Of a stretch of 55,490 bases of DNA, positions 28,162-35,658 are shown one piece after another (the first letter of the stretch is position 1; each line of letters begins with the position of its first letter). The stretch is from the NCBI GenBank assembly GCA_017448545.1, contig JAFSLH010000011.1, positions 1 through 55,490 of the forward strand, read 5' to 3'. Source of the stretch: Clostridia bacterium (GTDB lineage Bacteria; Bacillota; Clostridia; Christensenellales; CAG-138). The notes beneath the pieces are model-generated. The model saw only the letters and a list, made by a program, of their open reading frames with translations, did not search any database and was not told the origin of the DNA. The position numbers and the translations under genes were made by a program.

Positions 28162-29367
28162 ATGCAGTATTCAAAGGAAGAAGTTCTGCAATATGTCGCC
28201 GAGGAGGATGTGAAGTTCATCCGCCTCGCCTTTTGCGATGTCTTCGGCAAGCAAAAAAACATCTCGATTATGCCGGAGGAATTGCCGCGCGCCTTTGCAT
28301 ACGGCATCGCGTTCGATGCGTCGGCGATCGACGGGTTCGGCGACGAAGCGCATTCCGACCTTCTGCTGCACCCGGAGCCCGAAACGCTGATTCCGCTGCC
28401 GTGGCGGCCCGAGCACGGCCGCGTCGTGCGTATGTTCTGCAGCATTTCCTACCCCGACGGTACGCCGTTCGCCTGCGATACGCGCAGTCTGCTGAAAAAA
28501 GCCGTTGCCGAAGCGGAGCAGGCCGGGGTCGAATTCCGGTTCGGCGCGGAACAGGAATTCTATCTGTTTACGCTCGACGAAAACAATCAGCGCACCGATA
28601 CGCCGTACGACCGCGCGGGATACATGGACATTGCGCCGGAGGATCGCGGGGAAAACATCCGCCGCGAAATCTGCCTGACGCTGGAGCAGATGGGCGTCCG
28701 CACCGAAAGCTCGCACCACGAGGAGGGCCCGGGCCAGAACGAGATCGACTTCCGCTATTCCGATCCGCTGACTGCCGCCGATCAGACGATGACGTTTCAG
28801 ACGGTCGTCCGGACGGTCGCGCGCCGGAACGGCCTCTTTGCCGACTTTTCGCCCAAGCCGCTGCCGGATATGCCGGGCAACGGATTCCACATCAATCTTT
28901 CCGTCAACGACCAGGGCGAAAACGGGCTGTACCATCTGATCGCCGGGATTTTGGACAAGGTCGCGGAGATCACCGCGTTTCTGAACCCCGCGGAAGCGTC
29001 CTATCGCCGCCTCGGGCAGCGGAAAGCGCCGGGGTACATTTCCTGGTCGCATGAAAACCGCTCGCAGCTCGTGCGGATTCCCGCCGCCGTCGGCGAATAC
29101 CGCCGGGCCGAGCTGCGCTCCCCCGATCCGCTTGCGAACCCGTATCTGGCGTTTGCGCTGCTGATCTACGCCGGGCTCGACGGGCTGCGCAAGCAGATGA
29201 TTCCGCCCGCGCCGGCGAACGTGAATCTGTTCAAGGCGCCGCCGGAAGTCCTCGCGCAGTATCCGAAGCTGCCCGGCAGTCTGCCGGAAGCAAGGGCGCT
29301 CGCAGCCGAAAGCGCGTTCGTGAAGGCGCACATTCCGCAGGAAATTCTGGACATCTACTGCAAGTAA
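28162..29367 (+). CDS. glnA: Glutamine synthetase, type I, short form
   Basis: 401 aa, about 40 shorter than Bacillus GlnA. Motifs: VKFIRLAFCDVFGKQKNI, AIDGFGDEAHSDLLLHP, FGAEQEFYLF (metal Glu), EEGPGQNEIDF, MPGNGFHINLSV (replacing the usual NGSG-MH), and RRAELRSPDPLANPYLAFA. The adenylylation-loop region of enterobacterial GS is absent. AGGAGG precedes the start. It lies in the same operon as glutamate synthase, so both halves of the GS-GOGAT cycle are co-expressed, and a second, type III GS is divergent. Substitution in the NGSG motif may mean altered substrate or kinetics; a gamma-glutamylamide synthetase role cannot be excluded. Confidence 0.88.
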   Translation: MQYSKEEVLQYVAEEDVKFIRLAFCDVFGKQKNISIMPEELPRAFAYGIAFDASAIDGFGDEAHSDLLLHPEPETLIPLPWRPEHGRVVRMFCSISYPDGTPFACDTRSLLKKAVAEAEQAGVEFRFGAEQEFYLFTLDENNQRTDTPYDRAGYMDIAPEDRGENIRREICLTLEQMGVRTESSHHEEGPGQNEIDFRYSDPLTAADQTMTFQTVVRTVARRNGLFADFSPKPLPDMPGNGFHINLSVNDQGENGLYHLIAGILDKVAEITAFLNPAEASYRRLGQRKAPGYISWSHENRSQLVRIPAAVGEYRRAELRSPDPLANPYLAFALLIYAGLDGLRKQMIPPAPANVNLFKAPPEVLAQYPKLPGSLPEARALAAESAFVKAHIPQEILDIYCK

Positions 29368-29403
29368 CGCAAAGCAAAATCCGACGGGAAGGAGGCAAAC
29401 CGA

Positions 29404-29982
29404 ATGGAATGGAAGATACGCGTCTACCGCGTGTTGGTGGTTTCCGCGTCCGCCGAGTTCCGGCGTTCCGTTACGGCGCTGCTCCCCTCGTCCAGATTTG
29501 CCCCGATTGCCTACGCCTCGAACGTCAGCGCCGCGAAACGCGCCGTTTCCGAGCGCGACTTTGATTTCGTGATCGTCCATACGCCGCTGCCGGACGACGT
29601 CGGGCTGCGGTTTGCCTTTGACCTCGCCGGGAAAAAGAACACGGTCACGCTGCTGATCCTTCCGCCGGATCTTTACGAAAACGCCGCCGGGCAGGCCGAA
29701 GAACAGGGCGTTTTCGTGCTGTCGAAACCGCTGTCGAAGCCGCTCGTTCTGACCGCGATCAGCTGGATGACGAGCGCGCGGGAGCAGCTCCGGAAGGCCG
29801 AGCAGAAAACGCAGTCGGTCGAGGAAAAAATGGAGGAAATCCGCCTGATCAACCGCGCCAAGTGGAAGCTGATCGGCGAAAAGAACCTGACCGAGGCCGA
29901 AGCGCACCGGTACATTGAGAAGCTCGCGATGGATCGCTGCGTCACGCGGCGGGCGATCGCGCAGGAGATTCTGTCCGACTGA
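29404..29982 (+). CDS. ANTAR-domain RNA-binding response regulator with degenerate receiver
   Basis: 192 aa. Residues 1-120 resemble a CheY receiver fold, but the phospho-acceptor position is His, not Asp (DFVIVHTPLP), and the acidic pair after strand 1 is missing (VVSASAEF). The late Lys is present (FVLSKPL). A coiled coil (about 123-145) leads into a C-terminal ANTAR domain (EIRLINRAKWKLIGEKNLTEAEAHRYIEKLAMDRCVTRRAIAQEIL). ANTAR proteins bind paired hexaloop hairpins and prevent termination. The leaders of guaA, glnN and this operon carry matching hairpins, so this is the likely regulator. It probably senses a ligand or partner rather than phosphorylation. Confidence 0.9.
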   Translation: MEWKIRVYRVLVVSASAEFRRSVTALLPSSRFAPIAYASNVSAAKRAVSERDFDFVIVHTPLPDDVGLRFAFDLAGKKNTVTLLILPPDLYENAAGQAEEQGVFVLSKPLSKPLVLTAISWMTSAREQLRKAEQKTQSVEEKMEEIRLINRAKWKLIGEKNLTEAEAHRYIEKLAMDRCVTRRAIAQEILSD

Positions 29983-29988
29983 CCTGTT

Positions 29989-30564
29989 ATGAATATTCGG
30001 GAAGCGACCGCCGCCGATGCGGCACAACTGCAAAGAATTTATGCGCCGTATGTCGAGCATACGGCGATTACGTTTGAATATGACGCACCGGACGCAGAGG
30101 CGTTTGCGCGCCGGATCGAACAAACCCGGCAGACGTATCCCTACCTCGTCGCCGAGCAGGACGGCGTGATCGTCGGCTATGCGTACGCGGCGCCGCTGAA
30201 AACGCGCGAAGCCTACCGGTATGCGGCGGAAGCGTCCGTCTATCTCGATGCGGCGCAGACGGGCCGCGGCGTCGGAACGCTGCTCTATGAAGCGCTCGAA
30301 CGGGTGCTTGTCCGGCAGAACGTCTGCCTGCTCTACGCCTGCATTACCGAGCCGCGCTTTGAAAACGATCCCTATGTGACCGACGGCAGCATCCGGTTCC
30401 ACACCGCCATGGGGTACGCCGCGGTGGGCCGGTTCCCGCGCTGCGGCTATAAGTTCGGCGCGTGGTACAGCGTGGTCTGGATGGCGAAGGAGCTCATGCC
30501 GCGCCCCGAAACCCCGCCGCCGTTCGTTCCGTTCGCGGCGCTCATTAGGCCGCTGCCGCTGTAA
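29989..30564 (+). CDS. GNAT N-acetyltransferase, phosphinothricin-acetyltransferase-like
   Basis: 191 aa. It starts 6 nt after the ANTAR gene with no strong site, so translation is probably coupled. Family marks: MNIREATAADAAQLQRIYAPYVEHTAITFEYD, acetyl-CoA loop QTGRGVGTLLYEALE, FHTAMGYAAVGRFPRCGYKFGAWYSVVWM. This is the PAT branch, whose natural substrates include methionine sulfoximine-like glutamine synthetase inhibitors. Placement in a GS/GOGAT operon makes detoxification of a GS inhibitor an attractive but untested role. No evidence for drug resistance is claimed. Confidence 0.87.
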   Translation: MNIREATAADAAQLQRIYAPYVEHTAITFEYDAPDAEAFARRIEQTRQTYPYLVAEQDGVIVGYAYAAPLKTREAYRYAAEASVYLDAAQTGRGVGTLLYEALERVLVRQNVCLLYACITEPRFENDPYVTDGSIRFHTAMGYAAVGRFPRCGYKFGAWYSVVWMAKELMPRPETPPPFVPFAALIRPLPL

Positions 30565-30574
30565 GTGCATAAGA

Positions 30575-30611
30575 AACCGGGAGGGTATCGGCGCCCTCCC
30601 GGTTGGTTTTT
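30575..30611. terminator. Bidirectional terminator between nitrogen operon and secreted-protein gene
   Basis: Perfect 11-bp stem AACCGGGAGGG / CCCTCCCGGTT, followed by GGTTTTT on the plus strand. The two flanking genes converge, so it may serve both. Confidence 0.85.
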
Positions 30612-30635
30612 GTCAATTGGTTTTCGGAATGCGGC

Positions 30636-33509
30636 TTACTTCATGCGGTCGCACTCGAACAGGACTTCGGCTTTGAACAGATGCGCGATCAGCTCGGCGG
30701 CGACTTCCTCGGCATAGAGGCATTCGAGGTAGGCCTGCCGCGCTTCGACGAGCTTGTCGAGCGCGATGCGCTCCGCGGCGATCAGCTTCTTCGTGTCGGC
30801 GTCCGCGTTCTTGTAGGCCGCGTTCACCATCTGATCCAGCTCGACCTGCCACAGCTTCTGCGTGCGCTTCCAGGCGACGACGCGGGCCGACGGGGATTCC
30901 GCCGCCTCCAGCAGCGCATTTTGGGCCGGGATCACGTCGCGGTGGTCGGTGCAGAGGATTTCGCCGTAGTTCGCATCCGATTCGCCGATCTCGATCACGA
31001 CGTTCACGCACTTCGGGTAATCCATCGTTTCGTTCAGCGTTTCATGCTCCGCAAAGACGCTGTCCGGTCGCGGCTCGCCCGCCTTGTGCAGGTCGTAGCA
31101 CAGATCGGCGCAGCGGTTCATCAGCAGTTCCGCAATCTCTCGTTCGAGCATCCACGCTTCGATTTCATCGCCCTTGCGCAGCTTTTCATACGCGTCCACG
31201 TAAGCGTAGAACGCATTCTTTTCGCGCAGCACGGCGGTGCGCGCTTCGTAGTTCGCGGCGGCGTAGGCGGCCTCGTACATCTTTTCGAGCTCCTCGGCCC
31301 ACTTGACTCTCGCAATCTTCCACGCCGCAAGAATCGCCGCTTCGTTCGTGTTCTCGGCTTCTTCGATCAGCGCGTTCAGTTCGTCGGCCAGCGCGTCATG
31401 CGTGCTGCACAGGTGCAGCGAATAGCTTGCGGCCATTTCGCCTTCCAGCAGCAGCGTGCGGACGCAGTAATCCTCGCCCTCGCTCAGCTGCCAGCGTACC
31501 GGCGGGATCAGGCCCGGAATCGTGTCGCCGCACTTGCTCCAGACCTCGTTCGACTCGCTCTCATAGTAGTTCTGCGCTTCATCATCGTCGATCGTCCAAT
31601 ACGAATACGCATAGTTCACGACGTTGCCGACGTCCACATCGTCCTTGGTCACGGTATACTTGTAGGTATAGGTCCGCGAATTGCCCGGCATCAGGTTTTC
31701 AAACGCGCCGATCTCGCCGAAGCCTTCCTTCTTCAGCCAATCGTACACGATTCCCTCGACGATCTTCACTTCGCCGGTGTTGGTCACGGTGATCTTGTAT
31801 TCGATCGTTTCGCCTTCCTCGTAGTATTCGCCGTTCGTCGGCTTGCTGACCTCTTCCTTCACAATTGCAAGGTCCCAGATCACGTCGTACGCTTCGCTGC
31901 CGCACGGCACCTCGACGTCGTTGGAGTACACGAAGATCGGGTTGCCGTATTCGTCCTCGCCCGACGCCCACGAAACGTTGCCGAAGTAACCGATTTCGGC
32001 GTCATACGCCGTGACGGTATAATGGACTTCGTACGTTCCGTCCTCGCCCGGACCGACGTCCTCGATCGTCGTAACCGGCAAATCGCCGAGCGCCGGCGTG
32101 TCGTGGATCGTCAGATCATGAACGTGCACGGGCGTGTTGTTCTTGACGTAGATTTCAAAGACGACTTCCTCGCCTTCGACATAGAACAGGCCGTTCGCCG
32201 GCGTGCTCTTTTCGGACTTGGTCAGCAGGATATTGGCCTTGTTGATCGTCGGAACGATGACCGTGTTGGACGGTTCGAGATGGTGGTTGCCGAGCTCCTC
32301 GTCGCCCCATTCGACGTACGCAATATTCTCGACATAGTGGTTCAGGACGTCGTCCATTGTGACGATATGATCGTATCCGAAATACACGATCTGACCGGGC
32401 TCCAGCGCCTGCTCGTACAGGGATTTCCGGTCCTCTTCCTCTCCGCTCGAACAGTCGATCAGGTAGAACCGATCAATGGTTTCCCCGCCGACGTTCTCCA
32501 CCGCAACCACATAGCAGATCGATTCGCCGAGCTGATAGCCGTTCGGATTTGCCGGCGTGCTGTCCTCCCATTTTTCGACAAAGACCGCGGTATCGTCCGG
32601 AATCTCCCAACCGGTGATCAGCTCGTCGTCAATGACCGTCCATTCCATGACGACGGTGTTGGACAGGCAGACGGGTTCGCCGTTGTCATAGCCGATAAAG
32701 TACCAATCACTGCGGACGGTTCCGACCACATCGTCGTGCGCGGAGCTTGTGTCAATAAATTGATTCCAGCAGACCAACAGGTAATTGACATCGAGAACTT
32801 CGCCGGGCTGCAGCCAGGTCGGCGCGTACACATCGTCAACCTCCCCGTAGAGACCGTCCCATTCCTTCTGAACCAAAACAGCTTTGCTGCCGACGTTGAT
32901 GAGCTTCGCATCCACAAAGACCCATGCGGGATCGCCTTCGCCGCCCGGATCGCCGAAATACTGCTTGTAGAGAATCGGATCATACGGATCGAGGATCAGC
33001 TTCAGATCATAGTCCCGGTACTGTACGAGCGGCGGAATCGGGCGCTGCTCGATGATGCCGCAGCGTTTGCACTCATGCTGCTCGAGGCCCTCGGCTTCGA
33101 GCGTCGGCTCCTTGATGACGTGCCATTCTCCCCAGTCGTGGCCGAGCGGCTCGATCGACTGCGTCTTGGTCAGGCCGCAGCGTTTGCAGGTGTGCTTTTT
33201 CACGCCGGGTTCGGTGCAGGTCGGTTCCGTCTGCACCTTCCAGCTGCCCCAGTTGTGGCCGAGCGCCGCAAGAACCTGCGTCTTCTGATAGCCGCAGTAC
33301 ATGCAGCGGTAGACGACCTCGCCGTTCTGCGTGCAGGTCGGCTCGGTCCGGTGGTCTTCCACGAAATAGTGCTGGTGTTGGTTGCGCTCGGACGGACAGT
33401 AGGTGTCGGTCGGCTCCTCGCTTGTTGCGGCAAGCGTGAGGCCCGGAAGCGTTCCGAGCAGCATCAGCGCCGCCAGCAGCAGGGCGAATAGACGTGCGGT
33501 TTTCTTCAT
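30636..33509 (-). CDS. Large secreted multi-domain protein
   Basis: 957 aa. Residues 1-28 are a signal peptide (KKTARLFALLLAALMLLGTLPG ends LAA). Residues 35-165 hold three repeats of a C-x2-C element (CMYCGYQKT, CKRCGLTKT, CKRCGIIEQ), each preceded by a CT(Q/E) or E-P-T turn, as in many Clostridia surface proteins. From about 170 to 640 are several Ig-like DUF11/DUF7507-type domains with phrases such as GEVVFEIYVKNNTP and YEEGETIEYKITVTNTGEV. The last 300 residues are helical and contain two LprI-like segments (AILAAWKIARVKWAEELEKMYEAAY and AWKRTQKLWQVELDQMVNAAYK). No LPXTG or membrane anchor is present, so it is probably released or attached non-covalently. Function unknown. Terminator at 30,575; promoter at 33,755. 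Confidence 0.8.
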   Translation of the reverse strand: MKKTARLFALLLAALMLLGTLPGLTLAATSEEPTDTYCPSERNQHQHYFVEDHRTEPTCTQNGEVVYRCMYCGYQKTQVLAALGHNWGSWKVQTEPTCTEPGVKKHTCKRCGLTKTQSIEPLGHDWGEWHVIKEPTLEAEGLEQHECKRCGIIEQRPIPPLVQYRDYDLKLILDPYDPILYKQYFGDPGGEGDPAWVFVDAKLINVGSKAVLVQKEWDGLYGEVDDVYAPTWLQPGEVLDVNYLLVCWNQFIDTSSAHDDVVGTVRSDWYFIGYDNGEPVCLSNTVVMEWTVIDDELITGWEIPDDTAVFVEKWEDSTPANPNGYQLGESICYVVAVENVGGETIDRFYLIDCSSGEEEDRKSLYEQALEPGQIVYFGYDHIVTMDDVLNHYVENIAYVEWGDEELGNHHLEPSNTVIVPTINKANILLTKSEKSTPANGLFYVEGEEVVFEIYVKNNTPVHVHDLTIHDTPALGDLPVTTIEDVGPGEDGTYEVHYTVTAYDAEIGYFGNVSWASGEDEYGNPIFVYSNDVEVPCGSEAYDVIWDLAIVKEEVSKPTNGEYYEEGETIEYKITVTNTGEVKIVEGIVYDWLKKEGFGEIGAFENLMPGNSRTYTYKYTVTKDDVDVGNVVNYAYSYWTIDDDEAQNYYESESNEVWSKCGDTIPGLIPPVRWQLSEGEDYCVRTLLLEGEMAASYSLHLCSTHDALADELNALIEEAENTNEAAILAAWKIARVKWAEELEKMYEAAYAAANYEARTAVLREKNAFYAYVDAYEKLRKGDEIEAWMLEREIAELLMNRCADLCYDLHKAGEPRPDSVFAEHETLNETMDYPKCVNVVIEIGESDANYGEILCTDHRDVIPAQNALLEAAESPSARVVAWKRTQKLWQVELDQMVNAAYKNADADTKKLIAAERIALDKLVEARQAYLECLYAEEVAAELIAHLFKAEVLFECDRMK

Positions 33510-33538
33510 AAACGGACTCCTTTCTTACTTATGACGGT

Positions 33539-33667
33539 TCAGTTGTTCCAAAGCTCGTAGGTCTCGACGGTCTTGGTTTCGATCAGGTACGCAAGGTACT
33601 GTTCGACGGCCTCGGTCTCGTCGCCGAAGATCGCGGACAACACCGCGCCGACTTTGACTCGTTTCAT
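33539..33667 (-). CDS. 42-residue small protein upstream of the secreted-protein gene
   Basis: ATG at 33667, stop at 33539, 29 nt before the secreted-protein start, so probably co-transcribed. Sequence KRVKVGAVLSAIFGD, then an amphipathic helix (ETEAVEQYLAYLIETKTVE). ACAGGAC upstream is a weak ribosome site. No family recognised. The basic N-terminus and short helix could bind membrane or a partner. Confidence 0.5.
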   Translation of the reverse strand: MKRVKVGAVLSAIFGDETEAVEQYLAYLIETKTVETYELWNN

Positions 33668-33726
33668 GGTTACGTCCTGTTCGGGGCGTCGTGCAAAAGC
33701 GCACATGCTCCCATGATTATAGGATC

Positions 33727-33755
33727 AGTATACCATTTCTTTCGATGTTTGTCAC
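33727..33755 (-). promoter_or_regulatory. Promoter for the small ORF and secreted-protein gene
   Basis: GTGACA, 17-nt spacer, TATACT on the minus strand, 60 nt before the 42-residue ORF. Confidence 0.65.
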
Positions 33756-33857
33756 GCCTTACTTTTCCGAAAACGGTCCGAGAACGATCAAAAATGCTTT
33801 TCCAAAATGCGTAAAATGCGCTTCAGACCCACAGCGGACGTTTTTTTCAAAACGGTA

Positions 33858-33886
33858 TTGCATTTTGGAAGCGGATGCGGTATAAT
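33858..33886 (+). promoter_or_regulatory. Promoter of tRNA-Ser
   Basis: TTGCAT, 17-nt spacer, TATAAT on the plus strand, ending 19 nt before the mature tRNA 5' end. Confidence 0.75.
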
Positions 33887-33905
33887 CCATCCGTTGAGCC
33901 AAAAT

Positions 33906-33994
33906 GGAGAGATGTCCGAGAGGTCGATGGTGCAGCACTCGAAATGCTGTGTCCCCTAAAGGGACCCTGGGTTCGAATCCCAGTCTCTCCGCCA
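33906..33994 (+). tRNA. tRNA-Ser(CGA)
   Basis: Class II tRNA of 89 nt with encoded CCA. Acceptor GGAGAGA / TCTCTCC, anticodon stem GCA / TGC extended by CA/TG around loop CTCGAAA (anticodon CGA, serine UCG), long variable arm (GTCCC / GGGAC), and T-arm CTGGG-TTCGAAT-CCCAG. Single-gene transcript with its own promoter and terminator. Confidence 0.96.
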
Positions 33995-34026
33995 TGAAAA
34001 AACAGCCGAAAGGCTGTTTTTTCATG
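33993..34026 (+). terminator. Terminator after tRNA-Ser
   Basis: Stem AAAAAACAGCC-GAAA-GGCTGTTTTTT, extended by CATG on both sides; a strong intrinsic terminator overlapping the CCA end. Confidence 0.88.
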
Positions 34027-34027
34027 G

Positions 34028-34098
34028 CGGAATGAAGTCGCCTTGCGGCGAATGAAGGAATGAAGAAATGAAGTCGCTGCGCGAATGAAGGAATTTCG
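34028..34098. repeat. Array of AATGAAG-headed hairpin units
   Basis: AATGAAG occurs six times in about 65 nt, partly separated by small palindromes (TCGCC-TTGC-GGCG and TCGC-TGC-GCG). It is the same design, constant head plus variable mini-hairpin, as the array at 43,592-43,788. No coding potential. Confidence 0.6.
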
Positions 34099-34165
34099 AC
34101 AAACGGGCGTTCCGGTACGATCGGATCGAGCGGGATTCCGGGGTTGTTTCCGAATATAATCATAC

Positions 34166-34200
34166 GGGGCTGCTCAAAGGAAAATGCTTTGAACAGCCCC
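34166..34200 (-). terminator. Hairpin downstream of the DUF4956 gene
   Basis: GGGGCTG(T/C)TCAAAG paired stem with a 7-nt loop and one mismatch, about 85 nt past the DUF4956 stop. The minus-strand tail is only weakly T-rich, so this may be a weak terminator of the CotH-VTC-DUF4956 operon. Confidence 0.45.
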
Positions 34201-34286
34201 TTGTGTATTTTCTTTGCGTTCCGTGCTTTTGATTTCCTGCTGTTTTACAATCCTCCTTTCCACAAGGAGGGCTTTCACCGAAACCG

Positions 34287-34943
34287 TCAGACGCCGGTCT
34301 TGGTGTTGTAGGAAACGACATCGACGCTGCGTACGCCGGGCTTTTGCGTCAGGGCGCGGAGCGTTTCGATCTGCTTCGGGGTGAGCTTCATTTCGGTCAC
34401 GGATTCCTGCACGCCCTCTGCGGAGGAGCAGGATTTCAGCTTGCCCCCGGACAGCAGCGGCGCGACCTCGGAAAGGGAGACGGTTTCGTCGGCGCGGACG
34501 ACGACCAGATACAGATCCTGCTGGGCGACTTTGCCGAAATAATAGACGGCCAAAATCAGGATGCCGATGCCGAGCGAAGCAAGCACGGCGATCAGCACGA
34601 ACCCCGCGCCGCAGATGATGCCGTTGACGATCGCCCAGAACATGAACACCGTGTCCATCACGTCCTTGACTGCGGTGCGGAACCGCACGATCGACAGCGC
34701 GCCGACCATGCCGAGCGACAGCACGACATTCGACGAGATCGCCAGGATCACGACCGAGGTGACCAGACTCAGCACGATCAGCGAGAGTGAGAACCGCTTG
34801 GAATACTGCACGCCCGCGTACACGAGCCGGTACACAAAGACGATGTACAGACTGATCGCAAAGCTCAGGCCGACGCACAGCAGCAGATGGCTCACGCTGA
34901 CCGCGCTGAGTTCCGTTGCAAATAATTCCGAAATTCGTTCCAT
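34287..34943 (-). CDS. DUF4956 membrane protein
   Basis: 218 aa. Four or so hydrophobic segments (about 20-42, 52-75, 98-120, 122-142) with the family core VLSLGMVGALSIVRFRTAVKDVMDTVFMFWAI. The C-terminal 70 residues are a soluble, ferredoxin-like regulatory fold. DUF4956 genes regularly follow a VTC-domain polyphosphate polymerase and may handle its product at the membrane. It starts 21 nt after the VTC gene with GAGGTAGGAT upstream. Biochemical role unknown. Confidence 0.9.
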   Translation of the reverse strand: MERISELFATELSAVSVSHLLLCVGLSFAISLYIVFVYRLVYAGVQYSKRFSLSLIVLSLVTSVVILAISSNVVLSLGMVGALSIVRFRTAVKDVMDTVFMFWAIVNGIICGAGFVLIAVLASLGIGILILAVYYFGKVAQQDLYLVVVRADETVSLSEVAPLLSGGKLKSCSSAEGVQESVTEMKLTPKQIETLRALTQKPGVRSVDVVSYNTKTGV

Positions 34944-34964
34944 ATCCTACCTCTTTTGACAATA

Positions 34965-35654
34965 TTATTCGACGCCGTTCAGTCGGGCGAAGGAAAGCGC
35001 ATACTTAGAGAAGGATTGCTGCTGCCGCGGCACCGTTTCGAGCACGCGGCTGAGGGACGCCGGAATCCGGTCGTCCGTTTTGACTTCGAGGATCGCGACC
35101 CCGTTTTCGAGCACCGGGAACGGCGGCCGCAGCGGGGAGAAGAACGTGCGCGCAGCGCCCGCGTAAACCTCGGTATCCAGCGTGATCCGCACGTTGTCGA
35201 TCCGGTACGTATACGGGACGCGCCGGTAGTCCACGACGACGGACGGCAGAAGCCGTTCCGCCTTTGCTTCGGCATAGAACGCGCGGCACAGCGGATCGTC
35301 CGCCTCCATGAGCCGGTCGCAGACGCCCTCCTGCAGAGCCCGCGCCGTGGGTTCGTCGATCGCCGCCTGCGTTTTGCGCGTGAGGTCGCCGATCTTCTCC
35401 TTCTTCTCCAGCCGGATAAACGACAGATCGCCGTTGTAGAACCGCAGCCGGTACTTGCTGCGCTCCGCTTCGCCGTTCATCTTGTCCCAGAACGCGTCCG
35501 CGTCGGGCGTGTCGAAATAGAGACTGCGAATCCGGTACGCGCCGCTTTTCGCCTGCCGGTCCACGGTCATAAACGGCGCAAGGCGCTCCCGCAATTCCAG
35601 CGCGGCGTCCGGCCCGACGATGTATTTCTTTTCTGTGCGAAATCCGTTCTGCAT
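34965..35654 (-). CDS. VTC-domain (polyphosphate polymerase-like) protein
   Basis: 229 aa from the ATG at 35654, which has GGTGGG 9 nt upstream and lies 4 nt after the CotH stop. VTC domain signs: FRTEKKYIVG at the N-terminus (basic entrance), SGAYRIRSLYFDT, SKYRLRFYNGDLSFIRLEKKEKIGDLTRKTQAAI with the Arg/Lys residues that line the tunnel and hold phosphate, RVPYTYRIDNVRITLDTEVYAG, and ILEVKTDDRIP with the metal-binding Glu. Expected to make inorganic polyphosphate from nucleotide triphosphate on the cytoplasmic side. In operon with CotH and DUF4956. Confidence 0.9.
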   Translation of the reverse strand: MQNGFRTEKKYIVGPDAALELRERLAPFMTVDRQAKSGAYRIRSLYFDTPDADAFWDKMNGEAERSKYRLRFYNGDLSFIRLEKKEKIGDLTRKTQAAIDEPTARALQEGVCDRLMEADDPLCRAFYAEAKAERLLPSVVVDYRRVPYTYRIDNVRITLDTEVYAGAARTFFSPLRPPFPVLENGVAILEVKTDDRIPASLSRVLETVPRQQQSFSKYALSFARLNGVE

Positions 35655-35658
35655 CGTC

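Noticed and set aside
29989-30564. Herbicide or antibiotic resistance gene
   Set aside because: Family membership alone does not show resistance; the operon context points to nitrogen metabolism.
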